DNA of 64,000 nt from Hyphomicrobium_A sp963745205 (GCA_963745205.1 CAVUWX010000007.1:186001-250000), one strand, 5' to 3'. Numbered from the stretch's first letter, positions 52,398-61,385 are shown. Translations and numbers: made by a program. The notes: generated by a model not told the origin, from the letters alone.

Positions 52398-52766
52398 TCA
52401 GAACCGGTGCTTGACCGTACCGTGGATCGCCAAGTCCTCGTCGGGGTTTGGCGTGCCCTCGGGCACCCCGGCCGGTTTCTGCTCGGCCGCCCCATAGAGG
52501 AGCTCGAGGCCGAAATCCATCTTCGGCAGCACACCGAGCTTGCCGAGCCCTGGAATGCGAATCTCTGTGCCGCTGTCGGGCTTGGCCGCGGTCTCACCGG
52601 ACAGGTCGAGGGGCTTCGCCTCGGCGGGAGGCTGACCCTCGGGCGCCGGCTGCTCGGCCTGGGCGGGCGCGCTCCCAGCACCGGTCGTCTGCTCCTGGAA
52701 CGCGTAAACGCGTGGGCCGGCGAGCAATGCCAGCGCCAACACCACGCCAACGGCCAATCCGTTCCT
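52398..52766 (-). CDS. small secreted protein
   Basis: A 122-residue exported protein: signal peptide MRNGLAVGVVLALALLAGPRVYA, then a Pro/Ala/Glu-rich linker (QTTGAGSAPAQAEQPAPEGQ) and a folded C-terminus (IRIPGLGKLGVLPKMDFGLE, LLYGAAEQK, DLAIHGTVKHRF). The ending in Phe and the amphipathic C-terminus recall outer-membrane-associated proteins, but this is speculative. The ATG at 52766 is used; ribosome binding site weak. Confidence 0.62.
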   Translation of the reverse strand, partial: RNGLAVGVVLALALLAGPRVYAFQEQTTGAGSAPAQAEQPAPEGQPPAEAKPLDLSGETAAKPDSGTEIRIPGLGKLGVLPKMDFGLELLYGAAEQKPAGVPEGTPNPDEDLAIHGTVKHRF

Positions 52767-52972
52767 CATCTCAACCAACCCCGCAGTGCAAAGCGTTCAT
52801 CTTGCCCCTACGCAAAAATGCGGGCTCGCCCCTATGATGACAAGGATGTTTTAGGCACAGTTAAGTTCGAGTAAACGTTTGTGCCGGTAGTGTGGTGGAT
52901 GAGCCAATGTTGCAGGGCAGCAACAGAGAAATGCAAACCACCGGCGGCCGGGACTTGTCCCCGAAATACACA

Positions 52973-53001
52973 TAAAAGAGCCACCCCTTTCGGGGTGGCT
53001 C
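52973..53001 (-). terminator. intrinsic terminator after porin gene
   Basis: On the minus strand GAGCCACCCC pairs with GGGGTGGCTC around GAAA, followed by TTTTATG. It ends the porin transcript starting near 54400; the stem is ten perfect pairs. Confidence 0.85.
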
Positions 53002-53033
53002 CTTCGGGTCCGGGGTAGGTGGAGTGGAGTTCG

Positions 53034-54371
53034 TTAGAACTGGATGAGTGCTCCGCCGATCACCTCTTGGAACGCATCCAGACCAATCTGGGTATTGTTG
53101 CCTGCGGTGAGGGTGCCGTCATCGTGCCTGTACATCAGATAGAAATCCATCGCTGCAGCGTCGATGTGCTGGACAACGCCACCAGCCCAGAAATCGAGAT
53201 CGCTGCTCTTCACGTAAGTTGCGGGACCGACTGCGCCCCCTACGGATTTGGTGGGGTTCGAACCCCAATCGTCGTGGCGGAATTCGCCAAAGAGCGTGGT
53301 CTTTCCGAGCGGGTGCCACTTTTGCTCGATGCCAGCCTGAATATACCACGATTTGTCGTCGGTCACCGCGGTCGCTTGGCCTCCAATTCCAGGTGTCGTG
53401 TCGGCGCGCGAATTATCCGAGTTCCTCGCGTAGCCGCCGTACACGTACAAGCCAGTCGGCTTGTGCATGATCGTGGCCGCACCGCCCCACCAGTGGCAAT
53501 CTGCATGGTTGGCATCGGTGCCGCTGCAGGTGAGGCCATCAAGTTCATCGCTATTCTGCGCGTAGCCAATTTGGGCAAGCAAGGCAAAGTCTCCCATCTC
53601 GCCTTTGTAGTTCAGCTTGGCGTCCCAAATGTCATTGGCCCCCCAAGCGGACGATGCCGTGAAGCCTTTGAACGTGGGCGAGTCGTAGCGAACGATATTG
53701 AGGCGCGTTGACTGGCCGACGCTGTCGTTGTCGGGGCCGAGCATGATGTTGCTCCACGTCAGCGCGTTGACGGTTGCGCCATTGCTCCTCAGCAGCCATG
53801 TCCTCATGAAGACACCTGCGGCCTGGTAGTCAGAGAAAAGGCGTGTGTTTGCCCCATCGGCATCGTCGAGCAGGTGGTACGTGGCGGTCCCTTCCACTCC
53901 GACGGTCACTTTGCCGTAGTCTTTGCTCTTGATCCACCAGTTACTCTTGCGGATCGTCAAAGTGGATGCGCCGGCAGCAACATCCGTGTTCTGATTGAAA
54001 GCTTTCTGAGCAGGCGCGTCGGTGCCGATCTCAAGGGTGAAGCCGGCCGACCAGCCATCGTGGATCTTGGCTTCGCCGGTGAAGCGGAAGCGTGATTGCT
54101 CCACATCGTTCGTTCCAACATAGGTCTTGTGCTGCGTGCCATCGTCCCACCAGTAGACGGCCTCATTCACCCAGCCTGAAATCGTCAGGCTGACTTTGCG
54201 GTTGCCCTTGCGGGCCGCCGTGGCCTCGAGCTCCGCCACGCGCTCCTCGAGATCGGCGCAGCAATCGCCGCCGAGATCGGCCGCCTTCGCCGAAACGCTC
54301 CCGCCAAGCACAATACCCACCGCCCCGAGAATGGTTGCCCATCCCGCGGATTTCCCTACTCCCCCGAACAT
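53034..54371 (-). CDS. alphaproteobacterial porin
   Basis: Outer-membrane porin of 445 residues. The signal peptide (ILGAVGIVLGGSVSAKA) is followed by ADLGGDCCADLEERVAELEA, a short coiled coil, and KVSLTISGWVNEAVYWWDDG, the first barrel strand. The C-terminus ends in Phe (QEVIGGALIQF). Constriction-loop-like and strand segments follow the pattern of rhizobial porins. The start at 54371 has GGGAG upstream. It is a clear paralogue of the porin at 26955-28226 with near-identical N-terminal 45 residues and is monocistronic, with its own terminator at 52973. Confidence 0.92.
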   Translation of the reverse strand: MFGGVGKSAGWATILGAVGIVLGGSVSAKAADLGGDCCADLEERVAELEATAARKGNRKVSLTISGWVNEAVYWWDDGTQHKTYVGTNDVEQSRFRFTGEAKIHDGWSAGFTLEIGTDAPAQKAFNQNTDVAAGASTLTIRKSNWWIKSKDYGKVTVGVEGTATYHLLDDADGANTRLFSDYQAAGVFMRTWLLRSNGATVNALTWSNIMLGPDNDSVGQSTRLNIVRYDSPTFKGFTASSAWGANDIWDAKLNYKGEMGDFALLAQIGYAQNSDELDGLTCSGTDANHADCHWWGGAATIMHKPTGLYVYGGYARNSDNSRADTTPGIGGQATAVTDDKSWYIQAGIEQKWHPLGKTTLFGEFRHDDWGSNPTKSVGGAVGPATYVKSSDLDFWAGGVVQHIDAAAMDFYLMYRHDDGTLTAGNNTQIGLDAFQEVIGGALIQF

Positions 54372-54638
54372 ATGCAACTCCCACGAAGTACGCCTCAACT
54401 TGGCCTTCGATCGACGCAACTGATACGCGACCACGCCGCTCAGCCCCGTTTCGCCGCACACACCCTGCCGGCAAGAGCCTTGCTGAGGTACAACTACTGA
54501 AGGGAAAAGCCTCTCGGTAAATGCGAAAGCGAGTATGACAGTTTGTGACAAGGCGGAGTGTTAACCCCAGACACGAGGCCATTGAAAACAAAATAGAAAA
54601 ATCCGCGCGGGGGTCAAAAATGCCCCCCTGGAGTTGTC

Positions 54639-55865
54639 ATGAAGAATAACGTTCAACCCGATGTAACCGTCGTCGGAGCCGGCCCTGCGGGCTTGGCCGC
54701 GGCGTTGAGCATCGCTCGCCAGGGGCTGCGAGTGGCTGTCGTAGCGCCACCGAACAGCCACCCCGACAACCGCACCGCGGCGCTTTTCACCGGCTCCCGG
54801 CAGCTCTTGCGCAACCTCGGGGCCTGGGACGATTGCAGCGCTTCCGGCGAGCCGCTTCTCGCCATTCGCATCATCGACGACATGGGCTCGCTTCTGCGCG
54901 TACCCGAGGTGGTGTTCACTGCCGCCGAGGTCGGGCTCAGCGCCTTGGGATGCAACATCCCCAACGTTGTCCTGACGCAGGCGCTGCGCTGCCAGGCGGC
55001 CGCGAGCGACGCCATCACCTTCATCGAGACGTCCCTCGCCGGTCTCGACATCGGGCCAACCGCGGCTGACCTCCGTCTCGCCGACGGCACCAGCCTGAGC
55101 GCACGCCTGGTGATCGGCGCCGACGGCCGCAAGTCCCTTTGCCGGTCCGCCGCCGGCATCGGGGCGCGCGAGTGGGCCTACGAGCAGAGCGCACTCACTT
55201 GCACGTTTGCGCATCAGCGTCCACACGACGGTATCTCGACGGAGTTCCATCGCCCCGCAGGGCCGCTGACCGTCGTTCCCTCACCCGGCAGATCTTCGAG
55301 CCTCGTCTGGGTCGACCGCCCCGCGATCGCGCAGCGGCTCGCTGCACTCGGCGACACGGCGTTCCGCGGCGCGCTTGAAGCGCGATTGCAGGGTCTGCTC
55401 GGGCCCATCGGAGAGATCGGGCCGCGCGGCGTGTTTCCGCTTTCCGGTCTCGTGGCGGAGGTCGCCGCACGCAACCGCGTTGCCCTCGTCGGCGAGGCCG
55501 CTCACGTCATTCCGCCGATTGGCGCGCAGGGCCTGAACCTCGGCTTGCGCGATGCGGCGCTGATTGCCGACTGCGTCGCGGACGCACTGCAATTGGGTGG
55601 CGACATCGGGTCGCCGCTGACGCTCGACGCCTACACGCGCGCGCGTAGGCTCGACATCGTTACGCGCGCCTGGTCGATCGACTTGCTCAACCGCAGCCTC
55701 ATCTCTGCCTACCTGCCCGTTCAGTTGATGCGCGGCATCGGGTTGCATGCCCTGAGGTCGATCGGGCCGCTGCGGCGCCTCGCCATTCGCGAAGGCCTCG
55801 CGCCCTCCTACGTGGCTCCGAAGCTGATGCGCGAGGGCCGGGCGGCTTCGGGCGAGGCCCCTTGA
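54639..55865 (+). CDS. UbiH/UbiF-family FAD monooxygenase
   Basis: A 408-residue flavin-dependent aromatic hydroxylase. Signatures are the N-terminal dinucleotide motif VTVVGAGPAGLAAALSIARQG, the middle DG motif VIGADGRKSLCRSAAGI and the GD-type motif RVALVGEAAHVIPPIGAQGLNLGLRDAAL. These are the standard FAD/NAD motifs of the ubiquinone-ring hydroxylase family. A role in ubiquinone synthesis is likely, but the exact ring position cannot be decided. GGAG lies before the ATG. It precedes the acyltransferase gene by 57 bases. Confidence 0.88.
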   Translation: MKNNVQPDVTVVGAGPAGLAAALSIARQGLRVAVVAPPNSHPDNRTAALFTGSRQLLRNLGAWDDCSASGEPLLAIRIIDDMGSLLRVPEVVFTAAEVGLSALGCNIPNVVLTQALRCQAAASDAITFIETSLAGLDIGPTAADLRLADGTSLSARLVIGADGRKSLCRSAAGIGAREWAYEQSALTCTFAHQRPHDGISTEFHRPAGPLTVVPSPGRSSSLVWVDRPAIAQRLAALGDTAFRGALEARLQGLLGPIGEIGPRGVFPLSGLVAEVAARNRVALVGEAAHVIPPIGAQGLNLGLRDAALIADCVADALQLGGDIGSPLTLDAYTRARRLDIVTRAWSIDLLNRSLISAYLPVQLMRGIGLHALRSIGPLRRLAIREGLAPSYVAPKLMREGRAASGEAP

Positions 55866-55922
55866 CGCCAAGGGCTCGGGATTGGCATCTCGAACCTAGT
55901 TAGCCCAAGAGATTCCAGCCCC

Positions 55923-56837
55923 ATGAGCCGCAGCCCGCGACTGCAAGATCTGCAATGGCGCCTCGAATATGCCGTGCTGCGCTCCGTCGCCGCGCTCTTT
56001 CGGTCGCTGCCGTTGAACTTCGCCACGAGCGCTTCCGCGTTCGCCTGGCGCCGGCTCGCCCCCATCGTCAATCCCAAACGCCACCAGCGCGCACTCGACA
56101 ATCTCACGATCGCGTTTCCCGAGAAGAGCGACGCGGAGCGGCGCGAGATCGCCCTTCGCCACTGGGAGAATCTCGGCCGCGTCATGGTCGAGACGATGCG
56201 CATCGACCGCTTCCTGGATGAGCCCGAGCGCGTCGACATCGTGAGCCAGAACATCTTCTCCCGCTACAAGGACAAGCTCGGCGCCGCCGTAGGCGTCAGC
56301 CTGCACATGGGCAACTGGGAGCTCGCGATATTGCCGTTCACGTGGGCGGGAGCGAACCCCGCCGCCGTCTATCGCTCGGTGACCAACCCCTACGTCGACC
56401 GCTATGTGCGCGCGCAGCGCAAGGACCTCTACCCCGATGGCCTGTTCGGACGCGGCAACGTCGGCGAGCACGGCGACGACCAGAAGACGGCGCGCGCCAT
56501 TATGGATTTCGTGCGCCGCGGCGGCCGCCTCGGGCTCGTCTGCGACCTCTACGACCGCACCGGTATGCCGGTGCCGTTCTTCGGCAAGGATGCGAAGACG
56601 CAGGCGATCGGTGCCATGATCGCGCGGCGCGTCGGCGCGCGCATCTGGCTATCGAGGGTCAAGCGCATCGGCACTTCGAGCCGCTTCGAGATCGAGCTCA
56701 AGGAGCTGCGCGTGCCGCGAACCGCGAACCAAGCCGAGGACATCCGCTGGACGATGACGCACATGCAGGAGCAGTTCGAGGCGTGGATAAGGGACGCGCC
56801 GGAGCAGTGGATGTGGAGCAACCGGCGCTGGAGCTGA
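55923..56837 (+). CDS. lysophospholipid/lipid A acyltransferase (LpxL/HtrB-like)
   Basis: A 304-residue member of the lipid A biosynthesis acyltransferase family. The catalytic HxxxxE motif is VSLHMGNWELAILPF; other conserved elements are AVYRSVTNPYVDRYVRAQR, GGRLGLVCDLYDRTGMPVPFFG and APEQWMWSNRRW at the C-terminus, all typical. An N-terminal hydrophobic region would anchor it in the inner membrane. It may acylate lipid A or another lipid. It follows the UbiH-like gene but the two functions are unrelated. Confidence 0.88.
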   Translation: MSRSPRLQDLQWRLEYAVLRSVAALFRSLPLNFATSASAFAWRRLAPIVNPKRHQRALDNLTIAFPEKSDAERREIALRHWENLGRVMVETMRIDRFLDEPERVDIVSQNIFSRYKDKLGAAVGVSLHMGNWELAILPFTWAGANPAAVYRSVTNPYVDRYVRAQRKDLYPDGLFGRGNVGEHGDDQKTARAIMDFVRRGGRLGLVCDLYDRTGMPVPFFGKDAKTQAIGAMIARRVGARIWLSRVKRIGTSSRFEIELKELRVPRTANQAEDIRWTMTHMQEQFEAWIRDAPEQWMWSNRRWS

Positions 56838-57079
56838 CGCGTCGTGGGGCGCGCGGCATGAACGCTTGGCGCCGATGTAAATGGCCGGCATGAAGGCATG
56901 CCGCGCATGCATGAACATTTGCCAGCCCCGAGCCCGCCAGTTGCATAATCGTCACGTGTCTTGTGGGGATTATTCGGGCCACAGCCCTATTTGAGCACGC
57001 GGCGGCTTGTTAGGATTTTGTCGTAGGAGTCGCTCGGGCGCAGCCGGGCCCCTCCGGCCGAGCACGGGGCGAAGCGGAA

Positions 57080-58036
57080 ATGGACAAGGTCCTCACGCTG
57101 GCCGACATTCATCCGCGCGACCGCCTCGCGTATTGGTACGATGTCGCCTGCAAGGTCTTCGTCGACCACGAATGCCGCGTGCAGACGCCCACGCAATTCG
57201 ACGTGACGATGCATCACGCGGCTCTGGCCGATCTCGGCGTCGTAAACATCGAGAGCCTGGGCCTCGGCTTCGCGGAGGTCACCGCGCGCACCATCGCGAA
57301 CGCAGAGGACGACGTGTTCTTCCTCTGCCTCCAGCTCGAAGGCAGCGCCACCATGAGGCAGGACGGCCGCGAGGCGGTCATCCATGCAGGCGATTTCGTG
57401 CTGCTCGACGCGCAGCGGCCCTACTCCTGCAACTATCCAAGGGACTGGAAGCAGATCATCATCAAGATTCCGCACCGCGCGTTGAAAGCGCGCCTAGCGG
57501 CGAGCTCGGAGCTGACGGCGCGCGCGGTGCGCCACACAAAGGGCATAGGCGGCCTCGCATCGGGATTTATCAAATTGATCCCGGACCACGTCGACATGTT
57601 GCAGCCGGCGGCCAAGTCGCAAGTCGCCGAGCATGTGCTCGACCTCACCGCTCTGGCTCTCGCAGCCGAGACCGGCAAGGACAAGCCGGCCGTGTCGTCG
57701 GGTCGCGCCGTCGCACTCCTGCAGCTGCGCATGGCGATCGAGAGCCGGCTGAGCGACCCTGCGCTCGATCCGAGCAGCGCCGCTGCCGCCGGCGGCATCA
57801 GCGTACGCTATGCGAACGTCCTGCTGTCGCAGCAGGGAACGTCGCTCCAGCGGCTCATCGTGTCGCGCCGGCTCGACCACTGCCGCCGGGCGCTGGAGGA
57901 TCCAGGCCAATCGCATCGCACGATCACCGAGATCGCCTTTGCCTGGGGCTTCTCGGACTTGTCGCACTTCGATCGCCGCTTCAAAGCCGAGTACGGCTGC
58001 TCGCCGCGCGACTATCGCCAGCGCTTCCGGTCCTGA
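57080..58036 (+). CDS. AraC-family transcriptional regulator
   Basis: A 318-residue regulator with an N-terminal cupin-like ligand-binding domain (AEDDVFFLCLQLEGSATMRQDG, HAGDFVLLDAQRPYSCNYPRD) and a C-terminal AraC DNA-binding domain: IESRLSDPALDPSSAAAAGG, VRYANVLLSQQGTSLQRLIV, RRALEDPGQSHRTITEIAFA, WGFSDLSHFDRRFKAEYGCS. It resembles the AraC_binding_2 (aminobenzoate/catabolic regulator) group. The target genes are not adjacent in an obvious way. Start ATG at 57080. Confidence 0.9.
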   Translation: MDKVLTLADIHPRDRLAYWYDVACKVFVDHECRVQTPTQFDVTMHHAALADLGVVNIESLGLGFAEVTARTIANAEDDVFFLCLQLEGSATMRQDGREAVIHAGDFVLLDAQRPYSCNYPRDWKQIIIKIPHRALKARLAASSELTARAVRHTKGIGGLASGFIKLIPDHVDMLQPAAKSQVAEHVLDLTALALAAETGKDKPAVSSGRAVALLQLRMAIESRLSDPALDPSSAAAAGGISVRYANVLLSQQGTSLQRLIVSRRLDHCRRALEDPGQSHRTITEIAFAWGFSDLSHFDRRFKAEYGCSPRDYRQRFRS

Positions 58037-58161
58037 TGTCCGTCGGCGCCTGCTGTGGAGTTATCACCGGTTAATGTGCGCCAATGTCGAGCCGACGTTG
58101 ACATATGTCGCGACATGAACCCTCCCTTTGGCACCAGCACGCGAAGCGGGGGAGGCAGCTC

Positions 58162-59595
58162 GTGAGCGACCCAGCCCAAACGGTGCCGTCACGCGTACAG
58201 GCCTTATCGAGGAAGCTACACCGAGCGAGGCTCAGTGCAGCGAGCTCGTGGCGATCGTCGCACGCGGCGAGGCCGAGGCGCATGACGCGCCACCTCATGC
58301 CCATCGGTGCCATCGCGAGCGCGTTCCTGCTGATCGCGCTTCTCTACTTCGGCTATGACCTCGCCAAGGCGAAGATCTCGCCGTGCGAAGCTATCTTCCA
58401 GGAGACCTCCCTCGGCCTCAAAACCAAGATCAGCTTCCTCAAGACCGAAGGCGAGCTCGAGATCGGACGCGAGCAGTTGACCGACCTCGACGAGCGCGCG
58501 CAGATGACGGCGCTCAACCTCAAGACCTGCTGCACGGTCCTCGATGCCGGGCGTCTCGACCCCGAGCAGTTTCTGCAGTGCAAGGGCAGCGCGCGAGCCT
58601 ACGAGGCAAGCCTATCGGACATCGCGGGCCTCGTGCGCCAGGCCGTCAAGGAAGGCATCATCACGAGCTCGATAGCGGCAACCGCCGCGCCCGTGTCCGT
58701 GCCCGCGCCCGTGCCCGTGCCAGACGGCCTCAAGCAGAAGATCGATACCGAGGTAAAGAGCGCGCAGCAGGTCTCGCGCGACTTCAATCAAAAGGTCGTC
58801 GCCGTGCGCCACGAGCAGGCGCTCGCCACGCTCGAGACGACGCCGCCGCAAAGCGTGCCGATCGAAGCGCAGGAGCGCGAGCCCAACGACGACGCGCTCG
58901 CCACCAACGAGATCAAGCTCGGGACGTGGATCACGGCGTCGATCGGCTCCGGCAAGGACGCCGACTACTTCGCGTTCACCTCGCCCGAGACGCACCGCGA
59001 CTGGCTGCGCATCGAGTTGCAGAACCGCTCCACCACGCTCGAGCCGCGGCTCGAGCTCTTCGACGCGGAGAAAACGAGCCTGGGCTCGAGCTATAAGGCG
59101 ACGCCCGGCGCCGATCTCACCTATTCGTTCGTTGCAGGGCCGGCGACGCGCTACGTCGTGCGCGCGAGCAACACCTACGGCAACAGCACGGGCGTGTATC
59201 TCATGCGCGTCGTGGCGACGAAGTCCTACGATGCGCAGGAGCCCAACGACGACATCCTGCACGCGAGCCCCATCACCCTATCGGCTCCCATCGCCGCCAA
59301 CATCATGGACGGGCACGACTTCGACTACTTCGCGATCACCGCGGGCAAGGCCGAAGCGACGCTGATCGCCAGCCTGAAGAACCGCTCGACCACGCTGCAG
59401 CCGGAGCTCGCGCTCTATGATGGCAGCAAGCGCCAGCTCGGGACCCAAGCCAACACCACCCCCGGCGGTGACACGAGCTATACCTTCAAGACCGCACCGA
59501 ACGCGACCTATTTCCTGCGCGTGCGCGACGTCTACAGCAACGCTGCCGGCGACTACACGCTGACCATCGCCGAGCGGCCGCCGGGCGACGGATGA
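58162..59595 (+). CDS. membrane-anchored protein with tandem PPC domains
   Basis: A protein of about 477 residues. It has an N-terminal cytoplasmic part, a single transmembrane helix (HLMPIGAIASAFLLIALLYFG), then a helical region with paired Cys (LKTCCTVLDAG) and two bacterial pre-peptidase C-terminal (PPC) beta domains. Each begins with EPNDD and contains DADYFAF or DFDYFAI, LQNRSTTLEPRLELFD or LKNRSTTLQPELALYD, and ends in a Y-x-Rx-pattern. The GTG at 58162 is chosen for GGGGGAGG at 58148-58155; an ATG frame starts at 58105. The next gene overlaps by ATGA. Function unknown. Confidence 0.78.
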   Translation: MSDPAQTVPSRVQALSRKLHRARLSAASSWRSSHAARPRRMTRHLMPIGAIASAFLLIALLYFGYDLAKAKISPCEAIFQETSLGLKTKISFLKTEGELEIGREQLTDLDERAQMTALNLKTCCTVLDAGRLDPEQFLQCKGSARAYEASLSDIAGLVRQAVKEGIITSSIAATAAPVSVPAPVPVPDGLKQKIDTEVKSAQQVSRDFNQKVVAVRHEQALATLETTPPQSVPIEAQEREPNDDALATNEIKLGTWITASIGSGKDADYFAFTSPETHRDWLRIELQNRSTTLEPRLELFDAEKTSLGSSYKATPGADLTYSFVAGPATRYVVRASNTYGNSTGVYLMRVVATKSYDAQEPNDDILHASPITLSAPIAANIMDGHDFDYFAITAGKAEATLIASLKNRSTTLQPELALYDGSKRQLGTQANTTPGGDTSYTFKTAPNATYFLRVRDVYSNAAGDYTLTIAERPPGDG

Positions 59596-60110
59596 GGCCG
59601 CTGACGACAGCACGGCGGGCCATAAGCGGGGCGCGGACGCGGATGGCGAGCCTCGCCGTTGCGACTGCGCTCGCAGCGGCGCCTGTCGGTCATGCGAGCG
59701 CGCAACCTGGGGCGCAGCCGGGCGACATGATCGGCGGCCAATGCCGCTACGTGCAGCATCCCGGGACCTGCACCATCGATAGCATGGAGAAGACGCCTGA
59801 CTCGACTGCGCAGGCTTCGCTCGGCGGCGGTCCGGGCTACGCAGGGTTCGCGGTGGGGTTCACCTATACGGGCGTGCAGGCTGGCGACGACGCGCTCGTG
59901 CGCCAGGCGCTCGAAGGCCGGCACGAGCTGCGCCTCATGAACAGCTGGTATCCGGGGCCGCGCTTTCTCGAGCGCTACGGCATCGCCGCCGGCAAGTCAT
60001 TCGCCTGTACGCTCAACGTCATCGCACAGGGCACGTGCACGCCTACCGTCATCAATTTTCCTCAGATCGACCGTGCCGATTATTTCGAATCCGATGCCCT
60101 ATCCAAGTGA
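59592..60110 (+). CDS. secreted hypothetical protein coupled to the PPC protein
   Basis: A 172-residue exported protein with a signal peptide (residues about 18-37, MASLAVATALAAAPVGHASA), then a mature domain with paired Cys (GGQCRYVQHPGTCTIDSMEK) and a later pair (FACTLNVIAQGTCTPTV). It is probably a periplasmic or extracellular beta protein. The ATG overlaps the PPC-domain gene stop as ATGA (59592-59595), implying that both are made together and possibly interact. I do not recognise the family. Confidence 0.75.
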   Translation: MRPLTTARRAISGARTRMASLAVATALAAAPVGHASAQPGAQPGDMIGGQCRYVQHPGTCTIDSMEKTPDSTAQASLGGGPGYAGFAVGFTYTGVQAGDDALVRQALEGRHELRLMNSWYPGPRFLERYGIAAGKSFACTLNVIAQGTCTPTVINFPQIDRADYFESDALSK

Positions 60111-60760
60111 GCCATAGGGATTTGGTACTAAGTGACTGTGGTGAGTGAATTTATGCAGCCAATGAGATCGGATGTGCTGTTTGCACCGTGAGGATGTAGG
60201 TGGCTACATTTGCTCCGTAAGCCGATGGTTGGCGATGACCGCGCCTATCCATCCACGATTTGTTCTGGGGGAGCCATGCGCATCAAGCAGAAGCTCGTTC
60301 CTCGCGTTCCCGTCCTGAGATGCTTGAGGCCCTAACTGATCAAATCAGCCTTGGCCCCGAACATCACCTGACCAGTGCGGCTTCAAAGCTTGGAACGTGA
60401 GTTCGAAAATCGGAATCCTTTTGCGCAAGCGATGTTGTCGGGCGATCTAAGTCTCTGAATTAAATCATGTTCTACATTACGACTTTGGCAAAGCGGTTTT
60501 GCAAGCGGCTCCCATAGACTGCCTACATCGGGCCTCAACTCTTCAACGCGGCCGATGGGTGGGAGCGCGAACATGCCTCTAACTGACATCGGCATCCGGC
60601 TCTTATCCAACTGAGCTACGGGGCCTTGTTCGAGGAAAGCCGAACGATCAGCGAACATACCCGCCACCTCCTACGTTGCGGACGACGGCCCTTCCCGCTT
60701 GCGCCTGTCTCCAAACGCTGCAAAGTCTCGCCTAGATGCAGGGGGCCACACGGCATGGCT
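60111..60760. other. AT-richer stretch without a complete gene
   Basis: No supported coding gene apart from the tRNA fragment at 60591-60625. Codon bias and GC content change here relative to the left side. A short frame after 60275 (17 codons behind GGGGGAGCC) is too short to call. Confidence 0.45.
60591..60625 (-). pseudogene. 5' fragment of a tRNA gene
   Basis: On the minus strand the sequence begins GGCCCCGTAGCTCAGTTGGA and continues TAAGAGCCGG, which is the acceptor 5' strand and D arm of a bacterial tRNA (GCTC...GAGC pairing). The expected complementary 3' acceptor strand (CGGGGCC) and a standard T arm do not follow. Truncated tRNA pieces are typical scars of site-specific integration or deletion. 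Confidence 0.6.
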
Positions 60761-61030
60761 TTACGGGCCGATGTTTATCTCTGGCTCTTGAGCGAACCAA
60801 CCCTTAATGTCATCAACCGTTGGCTTGTTGCTTTGGAACTCTTTCCATTTCACGAGGGGTTCTTTGGACCTAGGTTTTAACGGGAGGATGACGAAACCCC
60901 GCTCATGGAGATCAAGCGCCTCCGAGAGCATTCCACCTTGAGACCCTGAGACCCTTTGATCTCTTATCTGAGTAGTTTGATGGTCTTCATCTAACTGATT
61001 AAACGGAGGGCTTTCAGACAATTCGTGCAT
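60761..61030 (-). pseudogene. truncated bifunctional primase-polymerase, N-terminal piece
   Basis: An 89-codon frame with a good ribosome binding site (GAGGAG) and ATG at 61030. Residues 35-89, SEALDLHERGFVILPLKPRS, KEPLVKWKEFQSNKPTVDDI and KGWFAQEPEINIG, match the start of Prim-Pol replication proteins of plasmids and phages (ending NIGxxTG in intact proteins). The frame stops immediately after NIGP, so about three quarters of the protein is missing. It begins 7 bases after the RHH gene. Probable relic of a mobile element. Confidence 0.6.
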
Positions 61031-61037
61031 ATTACAA

Positions 61038-61289
61038 TCACTCCTCTACTAAATGAACTCCCTTCAAAGCAATATTCTTGACCCACCGGAAATAATCCCG
61101 GGCGCTTTTATCGTGCGCTTCTGTTAGGTGGAAAAGCTCATGCCCAAGAACAAAATCCAGGTCCCGAGATAGGCATCGGCGAATTAAGGCGCTCCGACTG
61201 ATAGACATTGCGGTAGATGCTTGATCGAGACGTTGAAGAAGACCAACTGAAACATTAAGTAAAATAGGCTTCTGGGTATCCAATGACAC
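61038..61289 (-). CDS. small RHH-like DNA-binding protein
   Basis: An 83-residue protein with the strand-helix-helix pattern KPILLNVSVGLLQRLDQAST, MSISRSALIRRCLSRDLDFV of plasmid and phage ribbon-helix-helix repressors, followed by an acidic helical tail (HLTEAHDKSARDYFRWVKN). The start is uncertain: GTG at 61289 or TTG at 61283, with AAAGGAA before both. It lies just upstream of the truncated primase gene in the same direction and has a repeat cluster about 70 bases upstream that may be its operator. Confidence 0.6.
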   Translation of the reverse strand: MSLDTQKPILLNVSVGLLQRLDQASTAMSISRSALIRRCLSRDLDFVLGHELFHLTEAHDKSARDYFRWVKNIALKGVHLVEE

Positions 61290-61355
61290 TTCCTTTCGTT
61301 GTGAGTTGTGCTCTATCTACTCCTATTTATACAACGGCATATAGGGGTCTACCAC

Positions 61356-61385
61356 TTGACATTGGGAGTCAAAGTCAAAAGTCAA
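61356..61385 (-). promoter_or_regulatory. TTGAC/GTCAA repeat cluster, candidate operator
   Basis: Plus strand: TTGAC at 61356-61360 inverted to GTCAA at 61368-61372, which repeats at 61374-61378 and 61381-61385. A TATAAA -10-like box for the minus strand lies at 61326-61331. Four copies in 30 bases upstream of the RHH gene are consistent with binding by that protein. Confidence 0.4.

Noticed and set aside
60626..60880. Plus-strand 84-codon frame over the tRNA fragment
   Set aside because: No ribosome binding site and it overlaps the better-supported primase fragment on the other strand.
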